Source: Betaproteobacteria bacterium
Lineage (GTDB): Bacteria; Pseudomonadota; Gammaproteobacteria; Burkholderiales; Rhodocyclaceae
Length of the DNA stretch: 38,377 bases
Assembly (NCBI GenBank): GCA_009779265.1
Contig: WREP01000024.1
Location: 1-38,377 of the forward strand
Direction of reading: 5' to 3'
How positions within the stretch are numbered: position 1 is the first letter of the stretch; each line of letters starts with the position of its first letter. The notes under the pieces were generated by a model. The model had not been told where the DNA came from. It saw only the letters and a program-made list of their open reading frames with translations, and searched no databases. Shown here one piece after another: positions 23,673 through 33,999 of this stretch. A program made the translations under genes and the position numbers.

Positions 23673-25535
23673 CTATTTTGTGCCTTCCTGAACCCAATCC
23701 TCCGGGTCGGCCTCGACCAGCGGCGGCAGCGCTGCCAGGCAGGTGGCGGCTTTGTTGGCCTGATCCGCGGCGCGGCGCAGGTCGCCGAGTTGGCCGACCC
23801 ATTCGTGCACGGCGGCGACGTCGAGTTCGCCGTGCACGCCGGCGCGCAGCAGGGCGAGCTTGGCCTCCTTGTAGGCGGCCCTGAAGGCGGCGCGGGCGTT
23901 GTCGATGGCCTCTTCGGGCGCGCCGGTTTGCGGGTCGGCGGTTTCAAAAAAGGCCAGCGCCGCCGCGCAAACCGGGGACAGTTCGCTGACCAGCGGCGTC
24001 GGCTGCTCCTGTTCTGGCGTCTGCCGGCGCGCTTGCAGCGTTTGCAGGCCAATCTGGTGCATGACGCGCGCCAGGGTGTCGTAGTAGGTGGCGATGCGCA
24101 GCAGTTCGGGCATTTGTTCGGCCACGTCTTGCGACAGCGCCTGACGGCTGACTTCGGAGACGAAGGCGCCAACTTGTTGCAGCAAGCGATCCAGGGTTTG
24201 CATCTGGAGCGTCAGCCGTTCTTCGGCTTGCGGCGGGGGCGGAGGCCATGGCAGGACGTGGGGAGTAAGGCGCATGGCGTCCGCGCTCAGACGCAGGGCC
24301 AGATGGCCGACGCGCTCCATTTCGCGGCGCAGCGCCTGTAGCGCTAGGGTGGGAACGGCGGCGACGTTGTTGTCGATATAGCGCGTGCGCGCCTCGTCTT
24401 CTTCGGCGGAGCGGAAACGCCGCCGCAAAAAGCGCACCAGCGGCGGCGACAGCGGCCACATGAGCAACACGCCCAAGGCGTTGAAAATGGTGTGGAAGAT
24501 GACCAGTTGCGTGACCGGATAGCTCTCGCCCGTCAGCCAGACGCTGACGACGTTGATGGCCGTCAGCAGCGGCGAGAGCAGCGCAAAGGCGACGATGGCG
24601 GCGACGACGTTGAACAGCACGTGCGCGGCGGCCAGACGCTTGGCGTTGGGGGTGGCGCGCAGGGCGGCGAGAATGCCGGTGAGGGTGGTGCCGACATTGG
24701 CGCCGATAATGATGGCCCCGGCCGATTCCACGGTCATCGAACCGCCGGCCACGGCGGTAAGCGCCAGCGCCAGCGTGGCCGACGAGGCTTGCAGCACGAT
24801 GGTCATCAACAGGCCGATGAGCACGCCGAGCAGCCAGCCGCTCACATTGTCGGCAAGCGGCGGCAGGGTTTGCGGCCCGAGGCCCATGAAACCTTCGCGC
24901 AGCAGATCAATGCCCAGAAACAGGATGCCGAAGCCCGCTATCGCTTGCCCCAGCGCGCCGCGCTTGGTGTTGCCGCCGATGAGGTGGAGCGCCATGCCGA
25001 CGCCGATAAAGGGCAGGGCAAAGCTATCGACCTTGATGGAAAAGCCGAGCAGGGCGATGAGCCAGCCGGTGACGCTGGAGCCGAGATTGGAGCCGAACAC
25101 CACCCAGACCGCTGCGGTGAAGCGCAGCAGTCCGGCATTGACGAAGCCGATGACGGCAACGGTCATGGCAGTGGACGACTGTATCAGCGCCGTCAGCGTG
25201 ATGCCGGTAATCAGCCCGCGCATGGATGTGCGCGTCCAGGTCGCCAGCACGCGCTCCAGCGCCCGTCCCGCCGCCAGCTTCAGGCCGCCGGTGAGCATGG
25301 TCATGCCGAGCAGGAACAGCCCGATGCCGCCCAGAAGCGTTCCGGCGGAGACAAAGGGGGAAACAGTGTCGGCGGTCAAGGCGGGGCGTTCTCGGGGAAA
25401 AGGTGGGACACGGTATTTTATCCGGGCGGGAGCGGCGCTTTCAGTCGCGGCCACGCCCGCCAGCCCGGTGATTACGTAAGAATTCTGGCATAAATGGCGG
25501 CGGGAAACTATATGTATGGTTTCAGGATGCCCCAT
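23673..25535 (-). CDS. Na/Pi-cotransporter II-like membrane protein with C-terminal PhoU-like region
   Basis: The membrane domain has the duplicated NptA/Na-Pi-cotransporter core. The first repeat is LLGGIGLFLLGMTMLTGGLK followed by LTALIQSSTAMTVAVIGFVN; the second is IVLQASSATLALALTAVAGG. The QSSTA and QASSA motifs are the family hallmarks. The C-terminal 250 residues are helical and PhoU-like, suggesting phosphate-linked control. The start is uncertain. The ATG at 25535 has a good AAGGA 6 bases ahead, but the conserved part begins only near residue 60, and a TTG at 25379 would give a more typical length. It is convergent with the parDE-coupled membrane gene. Confidence 0.82.
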   Translation of the reverse strand: MGHPETIHIVSRRHLCQNSYVITGLAGVAATESAAPARIKYRVPPFPRERPALTADTVSPFVSAGTLLGGIGLFLLGMTMLTGGLKLAAGRALERVLATWTRTSMRGLITGITLTALIQSSTAMTVAVIGFVNAGLLRFTAAVWVVFGSNLGSSVTGWLIALLGFSIKVDSFALPFIGVGMALHLIGGNTKRGALGQAIAGFGILFLGIDLLREGFMGLGPQTLPPLADNVSGWLLGVLIGLLMTIVLQASSATLALALTAVAGGSMTVESAGAIIIGANVGTTLTGILAALRATPNAKRLAAAHVLFNVVAAIVAFALLSPLLTAINVVSVWLTGESYPVTQLVIFHTIFNALGVLLMWPLSPPLVRFLRRRFRSAEEDEARTRYIDNNVAAVPTLALQALRREMERVGHLALRLSADAMRLTPHVLPWPPPPPQAEERLTLQMQTLDRLLQQVGAFVSEVSRQALSQDVAEQMPELLRIATYYDTLARVMHQIGLQTLQARRQTPEQEQPTPLVSELSPVCAAALAFFETADPQTGAPEEAIDNARAAFRAAYKEAKLALLRAGVHGELDVAAVHEWVGQLGDLRRAADQANKAATCLAALPPLVEADPEDWVQEGTK

Positions 25536-25576
25536 GCGGGTTCCTTCGCCATTGGCGGAAGAGCGGCGCTGCCGGC

Positions 25577-25954
25577 TTGCATCCCATCCCGATCCGCAGC
25601 GCAAATTTGTTTCACCAAGAGAAGAGCCACGGCTCTGCCGGCGGAGACTTGCTCAGAGCATCCCTAGACAAAACGCCGGAAATGATACGCCCCGGTTATG
25701 TCCACATCGAAAGCTGCCAGCAGACAGTTCCAGAAGCCATTATCGCCTTCCTTCACAGTACCGGCTTTGAAAACGCCATTCGGATCTCGGTTTCCCTTGG
25801 CGGCGACAGCGATACCCTGGCCGCCATCACCGGCAGCATTGCCGAAGCCGAGTATGGCGTGCCGGAAGACTTGAAACAGCAAGCACTGTCCAGACTGGAT
25901 GAAGCATTGGCCGCTGTGTATCAACGCTTTTTCACCTGGCCGGGCGGGAAGTGA
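25577..25954 (+). pseudogene. C-terminal fragment of an ADP-ribosylglycohydrolase
   Basis: The frame's last 80 residues match the end of the ADP-ribosylglycohydrolase (DraG/ADPRH-like) fold: QQTVPEAIIAFLHSTGFENA, then ISVSLGGDSDTLAAITGSIA. The GGDSDT aspartates are the family metal ligands. Full-length members have about 250-350 residues and a second metal site near the N terminus, which is absent. The 40 residues ahead are unlike the family, and the start would be a TTG. I read it as a truncated remnant and not a working enzyme. Confidence 0.75.
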
Positions 25955-25970
25955 GGATCGGTAGCGCTCC

Positions 25971-26015
25971 CTACATTTCCCCCGCGCTCACCGGCTTGAA
26001 CCGGATGCGTTTCGG
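25971..26015 (-). pseudogene. Remnant of an ettA 3' end
   Basis: On the minus strand this reads PKRIRFKPVSA, nearly the EttA C terminus found at 26804-26839 (PKRIRYKPISR). At DNA level the two share CGCGCTCACCG, then GCTTG-ACCG-ATGCGTTTCGG, with a 6-base difference in the middle, and even the CTAC just downstream of the gene. The PIN/RHH module lies exactly between this remnant and the real ettA end, so the pair looks like a duplication or recombination scar. Confidence 0.6.
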
Positions 26016-26040
26016 TCTTGCGTGAGGAATGACCATCGGA

Positions 26041-26066
26041 ATACGCACAGCTTGTCCTGTGCGTAT
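26041..26066. promoter_or_regulatory. Perfect inverted repeat upstream of the PIN toxin, candidate operator
   Basis: The arms ATACGCACAG (26041-26050) and CTGTGCGTAT (26057-26066) are exact complements around CTTGTC. It lies 26 bp before the PIN gene start. Because the antitoxin is a ribbon-helix-helix protein, this could be its binding site. A terminator is less likely, as no uridine run follows directly. Confidence 0.5.
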
Positions 26067-26092
26067 GGTTGCATTTTTGCTACCATGCAGAC

Positions 26093-26509
26093 ATGCGCAT
26101 CGTCATCGACACCAATGTTTTCGTAGGAGCCTGCATGGGTGTTGGCGCATCTCGCAAAGTTGTCGAGTTATGTTTGCAGGAACACTGCATCCCGCTGATG
26201 GGCGCGGCGCTTCTCGCGGAGTATGAGGACGTGCTGGGGCGGGCGGCTCTGTTTCGCAACTGCCGTCTGGACGCTCAGGAGAGGGATGAACTGCTGGATA
26301 TTTTCCTCTCCTGCTGCGAATGGACGCGGGTGTACTACCTGTGGCGTCCCAACCTGCCGGATGAGGCGGACAACCATTTGGTGGAACTGGCCGTGGCTGG
26401 CGACGCGCGTTATGTTGTGACACGCAATCTGCGCGACTTGCGTGCGATGAAATTGCGCTTTCCGGCGCTGAAGATCGTTTCGCCGGAAGATTTTTTGCAG
26501 GAGCAATGA
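26093..26509 (+). CDS. PIN-domain toxin (COG1569-type, VapC-like)
   Basis: A 138-residue PIN-domain ribonuclease. The start MRIVIDTNVFVGA carries the first acidic residue. AEYEDVL near residue 45 and the PDEADNHLVELAVAGDARYV region give the others, followed by VTRNLRDLRAM and VSPEDFL. This matches the group annotated as putative toxin-antitoxin system toxin, PIN family. I chose the ATG at 26093 over 26069 because the fold begins at MRIVIDTN. The gene ends one base before the RHH antitoxin, so toxin precedes antitoxin, the reverse of the usual order. Confidence 0.87.
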   Translation: MRIVIDTNVFVGACMGVGASRKVVELCLQEHCIPLMGAALLAEYEDVLGRAALFRNCRLDAQERDELLDIFLSCCEWTRVYYLWRPNLPDEADNHLVELAVAGDARYVVTRNLRDLRAMKLRFPALKIVSPEDFLQEQ

Positions 26510-26510
26510 G

Positions 26511-26732
26511 ATGACTGCCCTGACCTTGAGATTGCCTGACGACAAGCACCGCCGCCTGAAGGCGCTGGCGGCGAGCCGGGGGACGCCTTTGAACCGGCTG
26601 CTGGACGAAATGACCACGCTGATGCTGGCCGAGTTCGACGCCGAAACCCGATTCAATGTCCGCGCCGCGCGCGGGGCGAAAAATGCCGCACGGGGTATGG
26701 AATTGTTGGAAAAGGCGGCTGGCTTGGGCTGA
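26511..26732 (+). CDS. Ribbon-helix-helix antitoxin partner of the PIN toxin
   Basis: A 73-residue protein whose first 45 residues are a ribbon-helix-helix (TALTLRLPDDKHRRLKALAA, then GTPLNRLLDEMTTLML), with an Ala/Arg-rich tail that would contact the toxin. GGAG lies 7 bases before the ATG, within the toxin's last codons. Such proteins usually repress their own operon, perhaps here through the inverted repeat at 26041-26066. A palindrome at 26766-26793 lies between it and convergent ettA. Confidence 0.83.
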   Translation: MTALTLRLPDDKHRRLKALAASRGTPLNRLLDEMTTLMLAEFDAETRFNVRAARGAKNAARGMELLEKAAGLG

Positions 26733-26765
26733 GGGGCGAAACCTCGGGGGCAAACCCCGGTTATG

Positions 26766-26793
26766 GTAGGGGCGAATAATTATTCGCCCCTAC
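26766..26793. repeat. GTAGGGGCGAATA palindrome between convergent genes
   Basis: The arms GTAGGGGCGAATA (26766-26778) and TATTCGCCCCTAC (26781-26793) are perfect complements around AT. This is a well-known dispersed bacterial palindrome. Lying between the antitoxin and ettA, it could act as a two-way terminator. Confidence 0.82.
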
Positions 26794-26803
26794 TTCACCG
26801 CGC

Positions 26804-28468
<1,665 letters not shown>

Positions 28469-28546
28469 GAAACTGTCCGAAAATCCTGAAAGGGCGACAG
28501 TGTACCGAAGAACCGGCGGGCGGGGAGTTGGCTGCGCCGTTTTGGT

Positions 28547-28615
28547 CAGGGCAATCGCATGAATGCCGATGTCAAACGCTTCCTCCCCTTCGGACTTCGC
28601 CCGAAAAGGAGGAAG
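28547..28615. repeat. Dispersed CAGGGCAATCGC motif plus C-rich hairpin
   Basis: CAGGGCAATCGCATGAATGC at 28547-28566 repeats 13336-13355 with one change. It is followed by a hairpin with arms CTTCCTCC (28579-28586) and GGAGGAAG (28608-28615). It fills the gap between the vWA-protein gene and ettA, both on the minus strand, and may terminate the former. Confidence 0.7.
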
Positions 28616-28629
28616 CAAAACCCGCAACG

Positions 28630-31600
28630 CTACCGCGCCTCTTTCCCAATCGTGATCGAACCGATTTCGAGCGATTCCTTTTTGTCCACGAGCCGCACGG
28701 TAACGAGTTCCTCTTTTTCCTGCGGCGTGCCGAAGCCGGTAATTAGCCGCGCCTGCGCCGTCACGGGGCCGAGGGCCGTCTGGCGGCTGTCGCCGTAATA
28801 ATTGATGCGCACCGTGTATTTGCCGGGTTTTGGTTTTTTCACCAAAAACTCCTCCGGCCCATAGCCGCCGGTGAAGTCCTTCGACATGCGCCCGCCCTGA
28901 TAGGTGAGGGGATGGCTGTACATCGCGCGCTCGCCGTTTGGATCGTCGACCCACAGGTCGATATCGCAATTGTCGGCGTCCCATGTCAGGATGACGCGCA
29001 GGCCGACAGGCATGTTCTTGAGCAGGCGCGCGTCGATTTTCGACAGATCGAGCGTTTTTCGGCTTGTCGCCACAATGGCATTCAGTTCTTCGAGCGCGAT
29101 AAGCTCGATTTCAGGAAAACGCCCGTCCCACGGACGGCTTGCAACTTCCCAGAGCAAATCGACGGCGCGCTGGCGCTGCCCGAGTTTTGCGTACACAAGC
29201 GCTAGGTCGCGGCGGCTTTGCGGCTCCTCGCCGCGAATCTTCAACACGCGCTCAAACACCGGCAAAGCCAGATCGGGCCGCTGCGCTTGCACCAGACGGT
29301 AACCGAGCACGCGCAGCAAGGCAGCGTCCTCAAGGCCCAGTTCGGCAAGGTTCGACAGAATCTGCAATCCCGTCGCGGCATCCTTGGTTTCATCAAGGAA
29401 ATACCCCGCAACATCCAGATAAAAACCCGGCTCGCGCGCATGGTCGGCGCGCTCTTCGAGATAGGTATCGAAACGCTTGGAGTCCGGCGCACGGCGGAGA
29501 TGATCGAGATAGCCCGCCGCAGGCGACCAGCGCTGGAGGGCGATGGATGCAGACGGAGCAACAGGCGTGGCAGGTGGTTCTGGGGCGGCAGTCCTCATGA
29601 CCGGTGCAGGAGACAAGGCGTAACGCCTGTTGGTCGCAGGTGCTTCCGGAGCGGCTGACTCCCTGTTCCTTAAGGCATCCGCGGGCCTTGGCGGTGGCGC
29701 TAGTGCTGGTGCTGGTTCTGGTGCTATTTGTACCGCATCGGCATAACTCTCCACCGACATTTCCAGCTTTTTGTCAGACTTGCGCGAAACGTCGTTCTTC
29801 GGAAATTCCGTCTTCCACCACTTCACGCGCTCGTTGAACAGACGCACGACATGTTCGATTTTCTGTTCGCGGTTTTTGTCGAAAGCGGTTTCGGACGCGC
29901 GGCGGCGTTTTAGCCATTCGTCGCGCAATTCAGCGGGCGGCTCGATGTCGTAGCGGATGTAGTCGTCGAGCGTTTCGAGCACGATCAGCGACGTATCCGC
30001 CGTGACGATGCGAAACTCGCGGCTCGTGCGGCGGATGTCTTCGCGGTTGTCGCCTGCTGCTGCGGCAAGGGCGTCAATTTTCGTCGCGGCCCACGCACGG
30101 GCGGCAAGCGTGCTTGCACCTTCGCCAGATTTCACGGCAATTTCAACCGTCTGCGCATCCGCTTCGGAGAAGCCTACTTTTACCCGCACGCTTGCCGAGG
30201 GCTTGCGCAGGATGCCTGTCACAACCAACGCACCGCTTTCGGTGCTTACGGGCATGCCCACCTCGGGGAACACTTGCGCGACGGCTTCCGGGTTGCGGTC
30301 AACGGCAATCACCCGGGGCGAAGTCTGCCGCAAGCGGGCCGTGGCAGCCTTGGCGTCGATTGCCAGCAAATCCACGTACTCGCCGCCGCCGCGCGCGGCC
30401 AACCCGCGCAGGAGCGCAGGCGCGGCGCTCGCAGCGGCGCTTACCACGTGCACGGGAGCGCGGAGCGGTAATTTTGCGAGGTTTTGGCTTACGCCGAAAT
30501 TCACAAGGCCGTCGGAGAAGAGCAGCCATTCGCCCACGGAAGTATCGTCGGCAAGGCCGTCAAACGACGTGGCCCCGTCATAGGCCATCTTTTCGAGCGC
30601 AGCGCGGAGTTCGCCCCACTTGCCGCCGCGCACTTTGAAAGCAACCGGGACGGCAGCGGTGTTGCGGAGGCTGACGACTTTTACGTCAACATCGCGCACG
30701 GTGGCAAACCATGCGTCGAGGAGTGCAATTTCGCGCTCGTGGTCGCGGGTACTGCCTGAACCGGAAGCGTCCCAGAGGATGCCGACAGTTTTGGGCGCGG
30801 CGCGCGGTTTCGCTTTCATCGCGGCAACAGGCAGCGCGGTTTCGGCATAAAAATATTCGCGCTCGTTGAAGGTTTCCGTGATAACGGCAGGACGGACGGC
30901 AGATGTTGGGGGGAGTTCAAGTTCAAGCAGGCCGCGTGCGGTGAAATTTTCCTTTCTCACGCTGAGTATTTTTGCGTCGCGCCATGCGGGCAATTCAAGC
31001 GCGAGCGTGGTGGTAGCCTTCGGCGGGGCCGTGCCGGGCGCGGAAAAAACCTTTGCGGTGAGGTTAAAGGTTTTGAGCGCATTCGGAAAATCGAGCGCAA
31101 GCCGGTAACGTGGCGTGGCGCGGGCGGTCGACGAAACAAGCAAATCTTCCTGGTATGCGATGACGATGCGCCGCGTGCCTTGGGCGGGGATGGGATAAAC
31201 ACGCGCCCGGTAGTTGTTGCCCACGGTCTGTTCGAGCAGGCCGGGGTCGACCTTGCGGCGCTGGATTTCCTCGAACACGAGCCGACCTTTTTCCTTTTCG
31301 ACGGGCACGGCCTCGCGGAGCGCACCGTTGATGTCGAGCGCGAAACGCACGATGCGCTGGCCGTCGAGCAGGGGAAATTCGAACGTGCCTTCGAGCACGC
31401 GGTTGTTGGGGTTGGCAAAGACGAGGTCGAACGTCGTTACCGCAAAACGCCCGGTGATTTCGGTCGTGATATCCGCCGACTGCACGGTGACGGGCGCGGC
31501 TTTCGGGTCGGTAACGTTGAGGGCAACCTGCGCGTGCGCAACAGGAAGAAAGATGGCGGCGGCAAGAACAAGCAGTGCATATAAAAGCGACTTCGCAATG

Positions 31601-31635
31601 CGGAACAGGGACAGGGCGCGAGACGAAATGCTCAT
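28630..31635 (-). CDS. Exported VIT / von Willebrand A / DUF2135 protein
   Basis: A 1001-residue protein with an export signal or anchor (LLYALLVLAAAIFLPVAHAQ, residues about 17-36). A VIT domain follows (about 40-165: TTEITGRFAVTTFDLVFANP). A vWA domain spans about 270-440, with a MIDAS-like DASGS in GILWDASGSGSTRDHERE. After a Pro/Ala-rich linker come helical repeats near 780-880 (AALLRVLGYRLVQAQRPDLA). Last is a DUF2135/YfaP-like beta domain (DADNCDIDLWVDDPNGERAM ... GKYTVRINYYGD). GGAGG lies 5 bases before the ATG at 31635, overriding an extra 74-codon open stretch. Related proteins have unclear envelope roles. It is divergent from glrK. Confidence 0.85.
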   Translation of the reverse strand: MSISSRALSLFRIAKSLLYALLVLAAAIFLPVAHAQVALNVTDPKAAPVTVQSADITTEITGRFAVTTFDLVFANPNNRVLEGTFEFPLLDGQRIVRFALDINGALREAVPVEKEKGRLVFEEIQRRKVDPGLLEQTVGNNYRARVYPIPAQGTRRIVIAYQEDLLVSSTARATPRYRLALDFPNALKTFNLTAKVFSAPGTAPPKATTTLALELPAWRDAKILSVRKENFTARGLLELELPPTSAVRPAVITETFNEREYFYAETALPVAAMKAKPRAAPKTVGILWDASGSGSTRDHEREIALLDAWFATVRDVDVKVVSLRNTAAVPVAFKVRGGKWGELRAALEKMAYDGATSFDGLADDTSVGEWLLFSDGLVNFGVSQNLAKLPLRAPVHVVSAAASAAPALLRGLAARGGGEYVDLLAIDAKAATARLRQTSPRVIAVDRNPEAVAQVFPEVGMPVSTESGALVVTGILRKPSASVRVKVGFSEADAQTVEIAVKSGEGASTLAARAWAATKIDALAAAAGDNREDIRRTSREFRIVTADTSLIVLETLDDYIRYDIEPPAELRDEWLKRRRASETAFDKNREQKIEHVVRLFNERVKWWKTEFPKNDVSRKSDKKLEMSVESYADAVQIAPEPAPALAPPPRPADALRNRESAAPEAPATNRRYALSPAPVMRTAAPEPPATPVAPSASIALQRWSPAAGYLDHLRRAPDSKRFDTYLEERADHAREPGFYLDVAGYFLDETKDAATGLQILSNLAELGLEDAALLRVLGYRLVQAQRPDLALPVFERVLKIRGEEPQSRRDLALVYAKLGQRQRAVDLLWEVASRPWDGRFPEIELIALEELNAIVATSRKTLDLSKIDARLLKNMPVGLRVILTWDADNCDIDLWVDDPNGERAMYSHPLTYQGGRMSKDFTGGYGPEEFLVKKPKPGKYTVRINYYGDSRQTALGPVTAQARLITGFGTPQEKEELVTVRLVDKKESLEIGSITIGKEAR

Positions 31636-31979
31636 GAGTCCTCCAAATTGATTGGACCAGGGCCTGTTCGCGCTATTTTGGCAGTGCGAACCGGCACTCA
31701 TGCCGGATTTGCCATGCGAGGTGCTCATGAAATTCTCCAAGTCGTTGAGAAGAAAGGGCGCGGCGCGGAAAATTTTAGCGCCGCCGCTGCCTGCATGGAG
31801 GTAGACGCAGAGAATGAGCGATCCGGGTTCTTCATTTTGATGACCGGCTTGCGACAACCTTCAAGCGGGGCGAGTGAGAATGCGCCGTTTTTCATACGCT
31901 TGCCCTGCCGTTTTGGCATGGCCGGGCGCTGGCCGGCAAGACAGGCTACACTTGCGAATTCCCCTATTTCCCCGCGCGG
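31636..31979. other. Gene-free divergent region between the vWA-protein gene and glrK
   Basis: These 344 bp hold no convincing gene. They contain the GGAGG ribosome-binding site for the vWA gene (minus strand) and presumably both promoters. I looked for a sigma-54 -24/-12 element because glrR lies nearby. The nearest candidate (TGGCA...GC, minus strand, near 31710) has the wrong spacing. Confidence 0.5.
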
Positions 31980-33386
31980 ATGATCCGAATTTCCTTTCGC
32001 CAGGGCCTGCTGGCCGGTTTTGCCATCATCGTGCTGTTGCTCGGCGGCGTCGCCCTGCGCAGTTGGATGCTGGTCGAAACGCTGGTCGAGGAAAATCGCC
32101 GCAACAGCGAGCAGGCGATCCAATTGACCGCCGCGGTTCAGGAATTGGCAGAGCGCAGCATCGATGTCGAGCGCAGCGCGCGGCAATACCTGGTGCTTGA
32201 GGAGGCGCTGTATCGTCAGCGTTTCGACGAGAATCTGAATAAGTCGCTGGAACTGGTCGAGCGCCTCGACAGTCTGGCGGCGGAGCCGCTTGCGCCCTTG
32301 CTCGGCGAATGGCGGAAAATCGCCAGGGCGCTGCGCGGCGGCATCGACAAGCAGACCGACAAGGATGAACCGGCGTCTTTCCTGGCCCGCCTGATGGAAT
32401 TGAACGCTTTGCTCAAAAACGCCGGCCAGCGTTGGATCGAAAGCCGAAACGCGCATCTGCTCGACCAACTGGAAGCCAATCGCCTGCGCCTCGGCGGGCA
32501 GATTCTGCTGGCCCTGGGCGGCGCCCTGCTGGCCGCGCTGGCCATGGGCTGGTGGCTGGTTCGTCCCCTGCGCCAACTGGAGCAGGCCATCGGCCGCCTT
32601 GGCGCCAACCGCTTCGACGAGGCGGTGCAGGTCGGCGGGCCGGACGATCTGCGCCAACTCGGCCGCCGCCTGGACTGGCTGCGCCAGCGTCTGGCCGATC
32701 TGGAGGCGGATCGCGAGCGGGCGCTGCGCCATGTCTCGCACGAACTGAAAACGCCGCTGACGGCGCTCAAGGAAGGCGTTGCCCTGCTGCGCGAGGAAGT
32801 CCCCGGGCCGCTGGGGGAAAATCAGCGCGAGGTCGTCGCCATCCTGCAACACAACGTGCTCGGCTTGCAGCGCCAGATCGAAAGCCTGTTGAGCCTCAAC
32901 GGCGCGGCCTTCGAGGCGAGGAAGCTGAATCGGGAACGCGACGATCCACGCAAGCTTCTGGCCGGTGTGGTCAAATGCCGCGAGTTGCACGCCCAGTCGC
33001 GGCAGGTGCGCGTCGTCATCGACGCGCCGGAATCGGGCATGGCGCTGATCGACAACGAAAAACTGGCCGTGGCGCTCGACAATCTGTTGTCGAATGCCAT
33101 TGATTTCAGTCCGGAAGGCGGCGAGGTCAGGCTGACGCTGGCGCGCGAGGAAGGGCGCTTGCGTTTCGCCTGTATCGACCAGGGGCCGGGCGTAGCGCCG
33201 GAAGACCGGCTGCGCATTTTCGACCCCTTCGTTCAGGGCCAGCGCGTGGCGCCAGCGCCGCGTCAGGGCAGCGGCGTCGGCCTGTCCATCGTGCGCGAAC
33301 TGGTGCAGGCCATGGGCGGAACCGTCGTGGTGATGCCGGTCGAACAGGGAGGACATTTTGTTTTGGACATACCAGATGAAAAATAA
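31980..33386 (+). CDS. glrK: GlrK (QseE)-type sensor histidine kinase
   Basis: A 468-residue inner-membrane kinase. Transmembrane segments lie at about 9-29 and 172-194, enclosing a helical periplasmic domain. A HAMP-like region follows, then the HisKA motif HVSHELKTPLTALKEG with phospho-His254. The ATPase domain has N-box LDNLLSNAIDFSPEGGEV, G1 CIDQGPGVAPEDRLRIFDPF and G2 QGSGVGLSIVRELVQAMGG. The three-gene order kinase-lipoprotein-sigma54 regulator is that of glrK-qseG-glrR, which in enterobacteria controls glmY and envelope-stress functions. The next gene begins within its last codons. Confidence 0.92.
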   Translation: MIRISFRQGLLAGFAIIVLLLGGVALRSWMLVETLVEENRRNSEQAIQLTAAVQELAERSIDVERSARQYLVLEEALYRQRFDENLNKSLELVERLDSLAAEPLAPLLGEWRKIARALRGGIDKQTDKDEPASFLARLMELNALLKNAGQRWIESRNAHLLDQLEANRLRLGGQILLALGGALLAALAMGWWLVRPLRQLEQAIGRLGANRFDEAVQVGGPDDLRQLGRRLDWLRQRLADLEADRERALRHVSHELKTPLTALKEGVALLREEVPGPLGENQREVVAILQHNVLGLQRQIESLLSLNGAAFEARKLNRERDDPRKLLAGVVKCRELHAQSRQVRVVIDAPESGMALIDNEKLAVALDNLLSNAIDFSPEGGEVRLTLAREEGRLRFACIDQGPGVAPEDRLRIFDPFVQGQRVAPAPRQGSGVGLSIVRELVQAMGGTVVVMPVEQGGHFVLDIPDEK

Positions 33387-33999
33387 ATTTCCGGGAAGGA
33401 CCGGCTGCCGGCGATCAATGGGCATTCTGCTGCTGTCGGCGCTGCTGGCCGCCGGCTGTGCTCATGAGCAAGCGTTGCTGTCGGCGCGCGGCGATCCGGC
33501 GCCGATGGTCAACGTGCAAAGCGCTTTGCCGCTGCTGGCCTATTACGAGCTACTCGCCCCCCTGGACGCTGCCGAGCTGGCAGGAGAGCGCGACTTTCTC
33601 GCGACCCTGCCGGCCGAGCCGACGACCCAGATTCGCCTGGCGATGCTGATCGCTCATCCGCACAGCACGCAGGATGTCGCCAAGGCGCTGGCCCTGGTCA
33701 AACAAGTGCTGCGCTCGAATGAGCCGACCGCTGTCAAATTGCACGGACTGGCACGGCTGCTGGCCGATCAATATGAAGAACGCCAGCGCCTCGACAACGA
33801 GCGCTTGCGTCTCGATGGCGAACGCCAGCGCCTCGACGGTGAACGCCAGCGTCTGGAAGGGCAGCTCGACCGCCAGGGGACGCAACTCAAGGACAGCCAG
33901 CGCAAGGCGCGGGAACTTCAGGACAAGCTCGACCGCCTGGCCGACATCGAGCGCACCCTGACGCCGCAACCGCGAGCCGGGCAGGGAGGCGCGCCATGA
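33376..33999 (+). CDS. qseG: QseG-like outer-membrane lipoprotein
   Basis: A 207-residue lipoprotein. The signal ends in the lipobox LLAAGC (LLLSALLAAGCAHEQ), so the mature protein starts at Cys. The C-terminal half is a charged coiled coil with near repeats of RLDGERQ (RLDNERLRLDGERQRLDGER). The position between glrK and glrR and the overlaps on both sides (11 bp with glrK; ATGA with glrR at 33996-33999) identify it as the QseG counterpart, which in E. coli interacts with and activates the GlrK/QseE kinase. Sequence alone would give only lipoprotein. The ATG at 33376 is chosen over 33358 because the signal follows it directly. Confidence 0.82.
   Translation: MKNKFPGRTGCRRSMGILLLSALLAAGCAHEQALLSARGDPAPMVNVQSALPLLAYYELLAPLDAAELAGERDFLATLPAEPTTQIRLAMLIAHPHSTQDVAKALALVKQVLRSNEPTAVKLHGLARLLADQYEERQRLDNERLRLDGERQRLDGERQRLEGQLDRQGTQLKDSQRKARELQDKLDRLADIERTLTPQPRAGQGGAP

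Noticed and set aside
28469..28984. N-terminal extension of EttA to 726 residues
   Set aside because: It crosses an intergenic repeat and the 3' end of the vWA gene. EttA proteins begin MAQYV and are about 555 residues.
31636..31760. Sigma-54 promoter upstream of the vWA gene
   Set aside because: The only TGGCA...GC candidate (near 31710, minus strand) has a GG-to-GC spacing 2 bp short of the -24/-12 consensus.
31725..33425. 566-codon open frame on the minus strand opposite glrK
   Set aside because: It lies antisense to a clear histidine kinase. Its composition (Gln/Ala/Arg-rich, no motifs) is that of a GC-rich shadow frame.
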